Positions 46,961-59,064 of a stretch of DNA of 64,000 nt are shown piece after piece (position 1 is the stretch's first letter; the number at the start of each line of letters is the position of its first letter). Under the pieces are notes generated by a model, which searched no databases, was not told the origin of the DNA, and saw nothing but the letters and a program-made list of their open reading frames with translations. The stretch spans positions 48,694 to 112,693 of the forward strand of contig JAXGGA010002889.1 in NCBI GenBank assembly GCA_038373865.1. The letters are read 5' to 3'. This stretch comes from Uloborus plumipes. Lineage: Eukaryota; Arthropoda; Arachnida; Araneae; Uloboridae. The position numbers and the translations under genes were made by a program.

Positions 46961-48480
46961 TCGACATTTCAAATCTTCAACACGCGATATTGACTTTTTT
47001 TTACGAAGTGAATTTAACCGAGGCTTACCTCGAAAAATGTCCTCTAGATGAAACTTTTATAGATTGAAGTCTTGATTTAGTTGAATAAATGCTATTTGTT
47101 GCTTTTTGTTTTAAGTGTGGTTAAAAAAAAATTCTACAATTGTTTTTGGTCTTCTCCAATAAACGAGTAAAAAAATGTTCCTCTTGATTATTTTTTGTCC
47201 TTAAACGTCTATTTATTTGTTTTTGCAGCACAGAGATGAACGCAAAAAAAAAGGAATAAATAAATTAAATAAATTTTCTTTACTGTTACTTTACTGTAGT
47301 TTTTACACAAGCCGTAGATGTCGAATGCATTTATATATAAAAAAAAGTACCTCTTATGTAGAGGTACCTTCGTATTGAGTCAACCCTAATATATTGTTCT
47401 TAGATTTTAGGCACGAAACTTGGAATCAAATAGCTTAATTAGGCTCACACAATGATTCATCATTCAATTATTTATTAGTATGAAACATGCCCCCCCCCCC
47501 CCGATGTCTTTGAAATTATACAAATTTCGTAATTTTTTGAAGGCGTTTTCGTTCAAAGAATATCTTATTAATGCGTAAAATCTTACGAGTTCATCATTAT
47601 GAGTTTACCAAACAAGAGATATTACCTCATTTATTTTGCATTTAATTGAATTTTCGAGAAATCGCTGCAAGTAACGACAGCTGAAACTGTCTTGCAATTT
47701 CCAACAATACTCCTTTGATATAATTGCATTTTAACCGTCATCAAACGATTCGGATTCAAATCTTATTCCTTTTGAAATGAAAGGGAAATTTAATTAGATC
47801 AGATTGAAAAGCATTAACAAGGAACACTCGCGAAATCTAAGTGATCTAAAATTAGACAGTAGAGATTTCGCCATGAGTAATATTAGTCGCACAGATTGCT
47901 GTTAATGTTTTCAGTGCAACACGCAGTTGCATTTTAAATTGTTTTGAAGTTAATGTTATCATCACAGCTGCATACTATGCGACTAATTCTGTTCTATATG
48001 AAAGCTAAACTGCAAAATAACTGAAGATAATAGAGCTTTGGGTGTTGAATGCATGTTAGTTCAATATTTATATGAAAATAATCAATATCCCATTCGCCAG
48101 TTTCTTTCGAACCCCACGCTGTTTTAGATAATTGATCCAGTCGCAATACTTTCGTACACTTCCCCTTATCTTTAAGTGATTTCAAACAAATGTTTTCAGT
48201 AAAAAATGAAATCAGTGCAAAATAAAAACAGTTTTTAAAAATGTTATTAAAAAAATTGGTATGAACCCCACACTACTTCCTTTTACGTGTAAATTTCTTA
48301 GTAGACGCCGAAAGTGTTAAAATAGTGCTTGGAGAGAGCAAGATAACAATTCAAACATTTACACCCCTAGTTTGCTACGAAACAATGCAAAAAAAGGTTT
48401 ACAATGATTCATTTTCTTAATATCGCTGATTTTAATATCATTCAGTGGATTTTTCGCGAAATATCACCCATAGCGCCAAA
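46961..48480. other. No gene recognised
   Basis: AT-rich. A C tract at about 47490-47502. TTTAATTAGATCAGATTG at about 47789-47806 repeats the 18-mer at 36667. Confidence 0.45.
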
Positions 48481-48499
48481 TTGAACCCAAATTCAAAAG

Positions 48500-48975
48500 A
48501 GAATTTTTTTGCCAAATTTGTCACCAACTTGGCGATATGTCGCCAAATTGGCGTCAAACACTTGGAGACAAAAAGCTTGGCGATATATCGCTAAGTGGTC
48601 GCGCCAATTCATATCACTTGAGTCTGCATTGAAATGTACTGATTTACCCCAAAGAGGGGTAAAATACCCCCTTGGGAACATTCGAATGCAACCGCAAGGG
48701 GAGGCGCACAATTAGACCTCCATCAGAGCCTACATACCAAACTGGAAGCTTCTACGGCATATAGTTTTTGAGTTATGCGACATATATACGCACATACATA
48801 CGCACATTCATACGCACATACATACGTATATACAAATGCCACGAGAAAACTCGTCGTAATTAATTCGGGGGCGGTCTAAAATAATTTTCGGCTTGTTATA
48901 TGTAGGCAGGTATATATACACGTGCTCACAGGTCGAACAAACTGCTCAACATTCATTCGGGGGTTAGCAAAATCC
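48500..48975. repeat. Unclassified dispersed repeat with CATACATACG tract
   Basis: Contains GGCATATAGTTTTTGAGTTA followed by TGCGACATATATACGCACAT, a CATACATACGCA microsatellite and CACGAGAAAACTCGTCGTAA. I recall this combination from dispersed arthropod repeats, possibly LINE-derived. Short palindromic blocks (TTGGCGATATGTCGCCAA, TTGGCGATATATCGC) lie at 48528-48595. No reverse transcriptase is encoded. Confidence 0.45.
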
Positions 48976-49197
48976 AAATTAAGAAACAAATTTGAGTGAT
49001 TTTTTTTTTTTTTCGCGATCACAATACTTCCTTTACTACTTAAAAGAAAGTAAAAAGTAAGAACAAAAATTAATGAATTCTATAATATTGATTACCTTAA
49101 ATATATTTTTCGTACATACTTGGATTTTTCAGTTAAATAATTGATTGTGTATTAATCTAAAGCGAAATGGTACGTTGTATTATTTTAAGGTAATTAA

Positions 49198-50569
49198 GAG
49201 CAAGAATCTGAGAGAGTGTCACGCCTGTGATTCATGACCTCTCAGATTTTTTCCAAAAAATTACCAAATGTTTATTATCTTATTGAAAGACCAAATCCAG
49301 AATGTTTTGCTCTAAAGTTGAGTTGTTTAGTTTTTATGGATCCCTAAAGTTGAAGGTGCGGCATCAAAAATTAAGCGGATTTTCAAGACATGGAAGTTGC
49401 TGTGAGCCAAAACTCTTACCAGGAACTGTTGAACTCCAACTTTTTTTTTGTATATGGAATATGGAAGGTTGAAACTTTACAAAATGAATGTTAAATGTGT
49501 GGTAAGTTGTTGCCGTAAGGTCAGTGAAGGTCCTCAAAACAAGGCATTTTTGACATTTTTTAGCGTTTTTGAGGTCCAAAAACAGCTTGTACATTTCAGT
49601 TGGCACGGCAAAAATAGTTTCGTTTGAAAGACCAGTGTAAGCACTTTAAAATAATGTATAAATAACCGAGGAAAGCTCAACGTGCTTTTAGTTGCGTAAG
49701 GCCGAAATATGAAAAATGTCATATTTTAGCGATATTCAAACTGTCATAACTTCCTCTGCCAACAACGCATTGAAATATTTTTTTTTGCCAATATCATACT
49801 CTATTCTTTGTCTTAACAGAACAGTTGAGTCCTTTGAGGCGAAATGTGAAATTTTTTTTTTTACAAAAAGCGTATTTTTTCCTGTGTATTTTTTGTAAAA
49901 AAAAATTCCACATTTCGCCTCAAAGAACTCAATTGTTCTGTTAAGACAAAGAATAGAGTATGACATTGGCAAAGAAAATATTTCAATATGTTGTTGGCAG
50001 AGGAAGTTATGACCGTTTGAATATCGGTAAAATATAACATTTTTCATATTTCGGCCTTACGCAACTAAAAGTACGTTAAACTTTCTTCGGTTATTTATAC
50101 ATTATTTTAAAGTGCTTACGCTGGTCTTTCAAACGATACCACTTTTGCCGTGCCAACTGAAATGTACAAGCTGTTTTTGGACCTCAAAAACGCTAAAAAA
50201 CGTCAAAATAGCCTTGTTTTGAGGGAATTCACTGACCTTACGGCAACAACTTCCCACAAATTTAACATTCATTTTATAAAGTTTTAACCTTCTATATTCC
50301 ATATACAAAAAGAAAATTGGAGTTCAACCGTTCCTGTTAAGAGTTTTGGCTCACAGCAACTTCCATGTCTTGAAAATCCGCTTAATTTTTGATGCCGCAC
50401 TTTCAACTTTAAGGGTCCCTAAAAACTAAACAACTCAACTTTAGATCAAAACATTCTGGATTTGGTATTTCAATAAGATAATAAACATTTGGTAATTTTT
50501 GGGAGAAAATCTGAGAGGTCATGAATCACCCCATAATGCTAGGTGTGACAGTTTCTCAGATTCTTGCTC
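49198..50569. mobile_element. 1.37-kb palindromic element (GAGCAAGAATCTGAGA)
   Basis: Two arms of about 680 bp in inverted order around a centre near 49885. Ends are GAGCAAGAATCTGAGAGAGT and ..CTCAGATTCTTGCTC. Each end also holds a small inner inverted repeat (ATCTGAGAG .. CTCTCAGAT). The frames 49364-49606, 49716-49898 and 49736-50047 are mirrored peptides read from both arms. No target duplication is clear. Only copy in the window. Confidence 0.85.
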
Positions 50570-50959
50570 ACCTTTTTAAAATGTCATCATTCAAATGTTA
50601 TTTTCATATAAATATATCTGAAAGAATGTCTGCCCCCCACCCCTCCCGAATAGCTTTTCAGTGAACAGTCTGATTTGAACAAAAAAAAAATTGTTGGCCT
50701 AATAAAGCGATTGGCGATTTGGTCTAACCAGCATAGCTAATCTATGCGGTTTAGCTCAAAATGATGAGTAACGTTCAAAAGACGAAAAACTACATTTTTC
50801 ATTACTTTTTCACTTTTTATTTCCAAGAAATGTAACAAAAGTTCTGCTAGAGCTGTGCTGGAATTTATATTTTTGTTTGGTCTTATGAAAATTTGTTTTT
50901 CCATTATCTTTTCGTGCAGCTAAAAGTATTCTCGCTTTCTACAAATAAGGGATGAATAC
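50570..50959. other. No gene recognised
   Basis: AT-rich, with a C-rich patch at about 50631-50645. No recognisable content. Confidence 0.4.
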
Positions 50960-53338
50960 CAGTGGCGGCTCGTGCCTTAACTTAGTGGGTGGGCCCGCAA
51001 TTATATCTTTCCCCACTAATGCTTACACAGATACAATGAAGGAAACAACAGTTAGTAAACTAATGCTGAGCGACTTAAAATAATATTTAATTTTATTAAT
51101 ACAAATTTGCATTGCAAAATTATCTCACATTTGATTTGATACATAGGTTTTATATTTTAAATGTTACACCAGCCTTAAGCGATCAATGTAATACTAATTG
51201 ACAATGTTTTCCACAGACGACCGACTTTCAAAATATCACTAATGTTTCTCTCATAATTTTGCCATTTTCGGACAGTGAAAATATTCATCACGTCAAAAGT
51301 GTCACGCCTCAAGGCGGCGCACCTCCTCAAACATTACGGGACTACACTCAAAAAGAAAAAGAAAATTTCTGCCTAAAAACACCCCCTCTCTCCCCCTAAA
51401 AATTTCGACAATCTGCACCATGACTTTCTGAAAGCCTCCATCAAATTAAGGAACTCATAAAGTAAATGACTAGATCTAGGCATGCTTACATTTTTTTTTT
51501 TAATTTGGATACAAATGTTGCAATTTTAGTTCATGAAAAAACAAATCCTAACGGTGTTAGAACTTTAAAATGTCACTTCTATAGCTATGATACTTTCAAT
51601 TTTAATGCATGTATATGTTTTTAAATAAATTGGAATGCACTGGAGTTTGACCAGTTATGGTCCCACTCGCTTACCTATGGTCGTACTCAAACTAGTAATG
51701 AGATGAATCGAATTATTTTCAGGAAATACACAAAGAGTACATAACAATATTAAAACACTTATTTTTCTTACAATATAATCAAAATTAAAGGATCTTGACT
51801 ACCGGTTCGAATACCATTAAAATTAAAACACGGATAACTGACTAATTTAATTATGTTTATCAGAATATTTGCTTAACTGGTAATAACCTTTTCGGATACA
51901 TGATTTGACTGACAGTCATAGTAACGTGTTATATGCTCATATGTTAGAAATAAAAAATCTTGCAGAACGCCTAGTTTTTTCCAACCATTAGGTACCGTTA
52001 TTAAACTTTGATATAATATATTTATTTAACTAGATTGCTTTTAAACAATATTTAATATTTCATATATTATAAACCTTCAGGAAAATATATTGCAAAATAT
52101 AGTTTTTAAATGTTGCGAAATTTTATGTCCACGTGTTTCTTGAATTATGAAGCAATTTGTAAAATAATAATAATTTACAAAATAAATGTATTCATTTATA
52201 CATTTTAAGCTGAATATAGTTTTTATATACAGTAGACTTTGATCCACTCAATATTTTTATAAACGTTCAATGTTTTAAGTTTTGTTTTTTCTGTTTACTG
52301 TTTAGTGTATTTGCAGTAGAAGGTTAATGTTACGTGTCGTAAGATATAAGAAAAAATGCGCAGTAGCAAACTTTTAATTCAACATCTAAGTGTTTTTTCG
52401 GACATTAAAATCCCTTTGAGTGTGAATTAGTTGTAGGGCAGATCATCAAAGAGGGGGAGGGGGGAGCAGACTACTTCATTGATATTTTAGGGGGCGGGGG
52501 TTAGCCTCTCGTTAGTCCTGGATATAAATGCAGTCATGATTCGGCTAAATAAATGTAGCATTTGGAGCTTAAGAATACTTATCACTTCTCCAAGCATTTA
52601 TAATGTCACACCCGGCAGGATGACAAATTCCTAGAGTTCATACAATACTTACAGACTTTTTAATATATTAACACAACACTGCGACAAATGAGATTAAATT
52701 CAAACTAATACCAAGAAAATGGCAAACGCACTACAAGTCAAAAATAAAGTCTTCATACAAAAATTTTGAGAAAAAGAATTTCAAACGCAAATTAATAAAT
52801 AAAATATGCGTGCATTGTATTACAAATAGGTGAGGGGGGGGTAATGAAACTGGCAATCTCTATGCCTGTTAGTAATAGGTGTTGAAAATTAAAAAAGAAA
52901 GACTAAAAAAAAAGAAGACGTGTTATAAAAATCAATAAAAGAAAAACCAGGAGAGCGGAATGAAAAGCAAGTTTTCTCCCTAACAACAGGGGCCAGACAT
53001 TCCCTGCTCCTCTGTAACCAGTGAGGGACACTTCCCTCTCCACCGCTTCGGTTAGGGACAAAGGGAAATTTTGGGCCAGATAAAAAATGCCCACTTGTCG
53101 ATTGTTACAATGGGGTGTCATCTCTCACTGCTCTTCTTAATTCAGCCATTGGGATTGGCTAAAATCGGGGGCTTGGCGAGGGCCGCTTTGATCTGGCCCA
53201 CGAATTCGTTCTTAAAGCCGTGCTAATGCGAAGCGCTTAGGTGCGAAACGCTAAAATTGATGGAGTTTGAAAACTTTTTTGTGCTGTATTAGCAATGTGG
53301 AGGGGGGGGGGGAGCTGAAGGTTTAAAATGTTTCCACC
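50960..53338. other. DNA-transposon left end, then unassigned sequence
   Basis: CAGTGGCGGCTCGTGCCTTA at 50960, with GTGGGTGGGCCCG following, resembles a common hAT-like terminus. A loosely inverse block near 53185-53220 (GGCCCACGAATTCG..AAAGCCGTGC) could be its other end. The interval has G tracts at about 52452-52466 and 53303-53311. The minus frame 52903-53121 is not recognised. Confidence 0.35.
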
Positions 53339-54229
53339 GTGCATGATTATAGGAAATTATGGTCAAGGGATGGTACTACCTCAAGAAGATCGAGTTCCGA
53401 ACTTCCACGTAGCATGACTGAGAAGGAAGATCGCCAAATCCTGCGTGCGGCTGTGGCTCATCGTACTGCATCTACGGCTGACATTCGAGCTGCAGTTGGT
53501 ACCGTCGTGACCCAAAGAATGGTACGAAATCGCTTACTTCAAGGACAGCTTGGGGCCAGGAGCCTGTAGCCGGTATTCCATTGAAAGCAAACCATTGCCG
53601 TTTGCGACGGCAGTGGTGTCAAGACAGAGCTCACTGGAGGTCGGAGTGGAGATACGCTGTAATTTCTGATGAAAACAGATTCTGCCTTGGTGCCAGTGAT
53701 GGACGTATGTTGGTCGGAAGGAGGCCAGGGGTTCGCCTGCATCCAAGCAGTCTGCGACCTAGACACATAGGACCTACACCTGGAGTCATGCTTTAGGGAG
53801 CAATTTCCTAAGACACCAGAAGCACTATTGTGGATATCCCAAACACACTGACTGCGAATTTGTCGTCAGTCTGGTAATTCAACCTATAGTACAGCCCTTT
53901 ATGAGTAGCATTCAAGGGGGAGTTTTCCAACAGGATAACGCTCGCCATCACACCGCTGCTGTAACGCAATGTGCTCTACAGAGTTTTGACATACTACCAT
54001 GACCTGCAAGATCACCAGATCTGTCTCCATTGATCACGTATGGGATATCTTTTGACGGCAACTCCAGCATCATCCACAGTCAGCAATGACTGTCCTAGTA
54101 TTGACGACACAACAAGCGCAACAAGCATGGAACTCCATACCACAAAGTGACATTCGGCACCTATCTGACACAATGCATGAAGGCTTGCAGGCTTCCTTCA
54201 AAATTCTGGAGGTTACACCGGCTATTAAA
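53339..54229 (+). pseudogene. Tc1-type transposase pseudogene
   Basis: The first frame (53339-53569) matches the second helix-turn-helix of Tc1 transposases: LWSRDGTTSRR, TEKEDRQILRAAVAHRTAST, RMVRNRLLQGQLGAR. After a frameshift the catalytic domain follows (53581-53796): AISDENRFCLGASDGR-like text supplies the first Asp, and LRPRHIGPTPGVML a family-typical stretch. Farther on, VFQQDNARHHTA carries the second Asp and PARSPDLSP the conserved turn. The third catalytic Asp/Glu site near 54030 is lost to a one-base deletion and a substitution. Several stops (for example at 53794) confirm death. The start is truncated by about 50 residues. Inverted Tc1-like terminus CACTGGCGG plus A-run closes it at 54400, followed by TA. 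The left terminus is absent. Confidence 0.88.
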
Positions 54230-54383
54230 GTAACATAATTTCACAGTTGCACAACATTTTCTTGAGCTTAAATTACCCAGTGATCTTGTACATTTAATCA
54301 ATTACACATGTTAACTAGACAATTGCATTACCCAAATTTCATTACTCTACCGTAATTTTTCCTTGGTGTTGGGATTTTTTTTT

Positions 54384-54400
54384 TTTTTTTTCCGCCAGTG
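54384..54400. repeat. Right TIR of the dead Tc1 element
   Basis: TTTTTTTTCCGCCAGTG before TA. The inverse CACTGGCGGAAAA is a standard Tc1-type end. Its left partner is missing. Confidence 0.7.
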
Positions 54401-54402
54401 TA

Positions 54403-54872
54403 CATCCATTTTTATGTAGATTGCTCTCCACTGATTTAGTGAAAATGTAGACCAATATTAATCCAGCTTTTTTTTTCTTTAGAATATATTTTTTTGTTTT
54501 AGTTTTGTTTCCCTTAAAATAAGTAGGTTTTTCACTTAAAAAAATACTACATTGTTGGACAGTATATATAATATTCAGGCGCAATTTCGTAAATTTCCTC
54601 AAGCGTAGATAGCTCAATTTTTGACTATTGCTTCGTGTAATCTTACGACTAGTTAGTGTTATTTTCGTTTAATACTTAATATGAGTAAAAAATCTGAACA
54701 GATAGACTTTTGCCAAATCATAAATTTTGAGTACATGGAGTAATAATATTGCTTTAAGTTTTTAATTGTGGAAACTTTAATCCGTCGGAAACAAATACGT
54801 TTTCTTTTCTCGTGAAGGTTTTTCATCTAGAAATAATTTGAAGTTAAATGAACTATATAAATGCCTTTGTGC
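54403..54872. other. No gene recognised
   Basis: AT-rich with T runs. Nothing assigned. Confidence 0.5.
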
Positions 54873-55140
54873 ATAAATGAAAAGAATAAATACAACGTTA
54901 AAAAAGCACAAATGTGGAGGGATGCTGCAGACATGTGTTTCGGCCTTACAAGGAACGCCTTTTTCAATGCAAAAAAAAAAAATGTGAGCTTATGGATGCA
55001 TAAACATCTTTCGTCCGATATTGGTACATACATAAGCTCACAATTTTTTGCATTGAAAAGGCGTTCATTGTTACGCCGAAACATGTGTCTGAAGTATCCC
55101 TGCGCATTTGTGCATTTTTAACGTTGTATTCATCATTTAT
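54873..55140. mobile_element. Palindromic MITE (GACACGTGTTTCGGC family), copy 3
   Basis: Arms TAAATACAACGTTAAAAAAG .. CATGTGTTTCGGCCTTACAA and the inverse, outer ends ATAAATGA on each side. The paired frames at 54827-55084 and 54861-55121 are mirror products of the palindrome. Confidence 0.85.
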
Positions 55141-56181
55141 AATTTGAAGTTAGTTGCATATTATATCATTTTTTACTTTTCTTTGTGTTTCATTCTCTTA
55201 GTTGAAGAATATATTTTTTTCTTTTTAAATATTTATCAGAGATTGAATTTTTCAAAGAAAACTAATTTAACTGCTAATGTGAAATGTAACCGAGTTTTTA
55301 AAATGTTTTATAGTTCATTTTAGTTTTATGCGCATTGGTGTCATTTCAATGCTGTAAAATTGTTTTTGCTGTTTTTTCGTAGTAATGGCACAAAAACTTA
55401 CTCATTTGCTTATTTAGCATGAAACAATATTTAAAATAGAATCTTTTTCAAAGACAATTTAAAATTTTCAAGACTCTTTGAGTAAATGCAACAAGGAATT
55501 TCTCCCATTAACTTTATGATACCGTGATAGCATTTATTTTTAAGGAACATATCGTTACAATATTTTAACACTTATTTTTGAATTTCTTACGAATAACTTT
55601 TTGCAGTTTCTTTTATTAAAGTCTCCGGTAACTGAAACTCATAGTAATGGCATACTTTGTATTCATTTTCATATTACAATATTGTTTTTATTATTATAAC
55701 ACTAACATTTAGGTTAAAGCATCTTTTTTGTTGTATCTGAGTATTTTTACATTTCTGAGCTTCTATCGTTAGTGTTTTGATAAATTCCAAACTATACTTC
55801 TGTGGGCCAAAAATAAACTTGCTAGTTCTCCCGTTGTACTCGTCAAAAGCACCTAATTTTGAGCTGATCATCAAAATCAAAGGTCTTTATCTCAAAAGAA
55901 AATAAAAATAACTTAACTCACTGCCGAAAAAGAACTTTTAAAATTTGAGTAAAATACAAAAAAGAAAAAAAATATGATCAGTTGTGTAAAAAAAAATTGT
56001 TTGCTTTCTTTTTCATGTGAAAAATAAAATCAGAGCACTTAATCAATTAACCTCTTTAATTCGTTTTTTATCTGTTTTGTTTTTTTAAATCCATTTATAC
56101 TTTAATTTATTAGCCATTTTTTGAATTTGTTAAATCCATTATTTTCTTTTATTTCATTCGCTTATTTATTTTATTTCTTTA
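55141..56181. other. No gene recognised
   Basis: Very AT-rich, with many short A/T runs. No coding signal or shared repeat. Confidence 0.5.
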
Positions 56182-56422
56182 CTAGCCGGGTACCCGGCCC
56201 TGCCCGGGTTTCGGCCTGGTATGGTGTTTTAGTGACACTCGTTCATGAATTTTTCAACATTAAAGTGCATATCTATACACATACACACAATGGCTACTTC
56301 TGTAAACAATGGCAATTTTTTCTGACTGGACAAACTAAAAAACACAAACTATTACACATCTTAAATACAAATGCAAGCTACAAATAATTTTTAGGTAAAT
56401 CGGAAATGTTATAAGCTTGGTA

Positions 56423-57110
56423 CAGGGTGCTGCGGAGAAACTTGCAGATTTGAAAAGTCAACTAAGGGAAAAGTACATCATGTATCAGTTTACTACTTTT
56501 TATAAGATATGGTACCCATACTGAATTTTTACATTAGTTAGATTTAAAAACTACATCGGGAAGAATGACGGCCCCTGTTAATGATGCACTCATGTACCCT
56601 AGATTTGTTGCACTCTTTCGAGCATATCGACTGATGGGATGTTGGTGATAGTAAGACGGATGCTGTTCTCCAGGCGTTGCAGGGTCCGGGGCTTGTCGTT
56701 GTAAACGATCGATTTGAGATACCCCCATAAAAAATAGTCACAGAGTGTCAAATCGGAAGAGCTGGCCGGCCACGGTACGTCACCTTTCAAGGAGACATTA
56801 TCACTCAACTGGTGAACCACAGCAAGTTTGTAGGGATGAAACTGGAGTTCGTTGTGAAGAATTCGTCTCAGTGTCCAATCAAAAATCCCCAAAGCAGCAG
56901 CGTGTTTACGCGCCGAACGACTGGGAGAGCGCAAAAACGACTCCCTCACTTTTTCGACGTTTTCTAGGGTTCTGGAAATCGACAACTAAACTATGAGATA
57001 ACAAAACTTCAGGACCCTCTCTTTAAAGTGAGACTCTTCCCACTCCTTTCTGACCACTCCTTGCTAATTAGCATTCAATTAAAATCAGCAAGTTTCTTTG
57101 TCGCACCCTG
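56423..57110 (-). mobile_element. Mariner-like element, internally deleted
   Basis: 688 bp between TA sites, TIRs CAGGGTGCTGCGGAGAAACT plus TGCAGATT and, inverted, CAGGGTGCGACAAAGAAACT plus TGCTGATT. It carries a shortened transposase on the minus strand. Being inside the Helitron, it is younger than it. Confidence 0.88.
56599..56985 (-). pseudogene. Mariner-type transposase with central deletion
   Basis: An open frame of 128 residues. Residues 1-60 match the helix-turn-helix region (RTLENVEKVRESFLRSPSRS, then SARKHAAALGI.. and RRILHNELQFHPYKLAVVHQ). Residues from about 68 jump to the end of the catalytic domain: DVPWPASSSDLTLCDYFLWG, YLKSIVYNDKPRTLQRLENS and ..NIPSVDMLERV. In intact relatives about 130-150 residues with the first two catalytic Asp lie between, so the protein cannot be catalytic. 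DYFLWG keeps the third acidic site. After the stop, further family text (NRGRH, LPDVVFK) continues in other frames, showing at least one frameshift. Confidence 0.8.
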
Positions 57111-57657
57111 TAGAATCAATCGCACTGGAGTCAAGTATTTCCAAACATTACACGTAAAATAAGTCCCATCATTAGTTTATATCCTTGTGACTACATTGTT
57201 GGAAACATCTTATGTTCCTAACTTAGAAATTTTTTGACTATAAACATTTTCTGTTCTCTAACTGTTGCCAAAATCAATTATCTTTTTATTTAGTCTCGTT
57301 AGCGATTATTGGCACAGATGAATCTAAAAATCCTAAGAAAGCAATAAATTTCATACTTACTCCATAGAAGCCTTGGTTCACATTTTCATCACGATTACTA
57401 TTAATATTGTTGTTATGAGGCAACCAAATTTTTGCAACAATGGACTGAAAATGTAATCATTTAATGGGGAAATTACATGAAATTTACTATTTTTTATAAT
57501 AACTATTTTAAACTAAGCTTTTTAGAAATAAACTATAGCTTATCCTGCTCCCTGTTACTGCAGCTATCTAAGGTGAAAAAATGGTTCAAATCGGTCCAGT
57601 AGTTTTGAAGTTTACCCCGGTCATACGCATACGAAAGTAGTCTTTTATGTATATAGA

Positions 57658-58554
57658 TTTATTCCTTCAGTTATTTAGCTTTATTTTTGCACATTTTCTG
57701 TCCAGAATGTAAGATAAAACACAACTTTAAATAAAACTTACGTCATAGTGCCTTGTCTATAATTTATGCGTACATTTCATTTACATGCTTTTTAGAAAAA
57801 GCCATCATTAAAAATTCTCGGTTACGATTTCTTTGAAAAAAAACGGGGGAGAGTGGATGACTTTTCTATATTTTAAAATTTTGTCAACATGTATCAGTTA
57901 AAATATTGAGTAATACCATAAATAGGAGTTAAAATGCAGCAAAATGTGAAACATTAATCATATAAAAAATAATATCATTACCATTTCATGGCTATTAATC
58001 TTATTATTAATTGCTTTCTTAATTATAAACTTTTAAAATAAATGACAATTTATACAAAGCGTTTTTATTGAATGAAAAAGTCTTCGCTGACTGCATTATT
58101 ATCAGTGATAAATTGTCAAACTGTCTTGAAAGTATTAGTCATCGTTATGGATAGGATTAAAAAAACGCTGAACTAAGTCAACAGTTTTTTGGTAGTTTTA
58201 TACAATAACTCATTTGAAAATCTGCACACATTTTTAAGAAAGATGGCAATAAAACCTTCTTGATTTATAGCTGTAACGTACACATCGCCATGCTTTTAAC
58301 TTAATTAGAAGTTATTCTTCGCTTTAAAATACTTTAAAGAGTGGTATAAATTCAGAAAATATTTTTATTGCGTATTTTCTGCGCAGTCTTATTCTTTTAA
58401 GAATGTTTGGGAAAAGGTGAAGCTTTGTCGGATGTTTGACGCTAAAAGAAGTGGTATATGCTGTACAGGGGGGGGGGGATACAGAAATAGTTTTGGTAGG
58501 TGCAATGAAAAGTAAATATTTCTTTTGGCTTGAAAAAAACATTTTCTATATGTA
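57658..58554. other. No gene recognised
   Basis: AT-rich. G tract at about 58469-58478. No coding signal. Confidence 0.5.
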
Positions 58555-58896
58555 CATTGTAAAAAATGAATGATGTTTTTACAGTATAATACAGCTAACT
58601 TTATAGTAATAAACTATAAAAATTGCTAATTTTGCAGTAATAAACTGTAAAATTGCTAATTTTACAGTTTCTTTTACTATTTTAAACTGTAACCTCTGCT
58701 GCCAGTATCATAGTGTTGTTTTTCAGTATAATACAGCTAAATTTTTCTTGCAATAAACTGTAAAATGTCTTACTTTACAGTAAGAAACTGTAAAATTGCT
58801 AGTTTTACTGCTTATTACTGTGCATTTTACAGGCTTGAATTGGAACCTTGGCTGTCAGAATTAAACTGTAAAAACAACAGCTCATTTTTTGCAGTG
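58555..58896. mobile_element. Dimeric MITE family, copy 6
   Basis: 342 bp between TA sites, start CATTGTAAAAAATGAATGAT, end ACAGCTCATTTTTTGCAGTG. Central junction around 58700-58735 as in copy 4. Confidence 0.85.
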
Positions 58897-59064
58897 TACT
58901 ATACTTTACAAACACACAAAGGGCACAGGAACTCAAAAATAAATAAATACATTTATAAACGAAAAATTCTTTAAGAAGAAATTATTTTAAGAAACTTCTT
59001 AAGCTAGTTCTTGAGTACACCCTTTCATACACACACGCACAATATGGATTATTTCATGTGCTTA

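Larger units (their letters stand above)
56182..57657 (-). mobile_element. Non-autonomous Helitron carrying a mariner element
   Basis: On the minus strand it starts TCTATATACATAAAAGACTA after A and runs through AAACTACTGGACCGATTTGA, a classic insect Helitron 5' block. It ends CCCGGGCAGGGCCGGGT (hairpin), then ACCCGGCTAG before T. TC start, CTAG end and A/T insertion site all fit. Without the mariner insertion it is about 790 bp. No Rep/helicase. Confidence 0.85.

Noticed and set aside
49736..50047. 103-codon minus frame as a gene
   Set aside because: The same peptide is read from the opposite arm of the palindrome, so it is a structural by-product.
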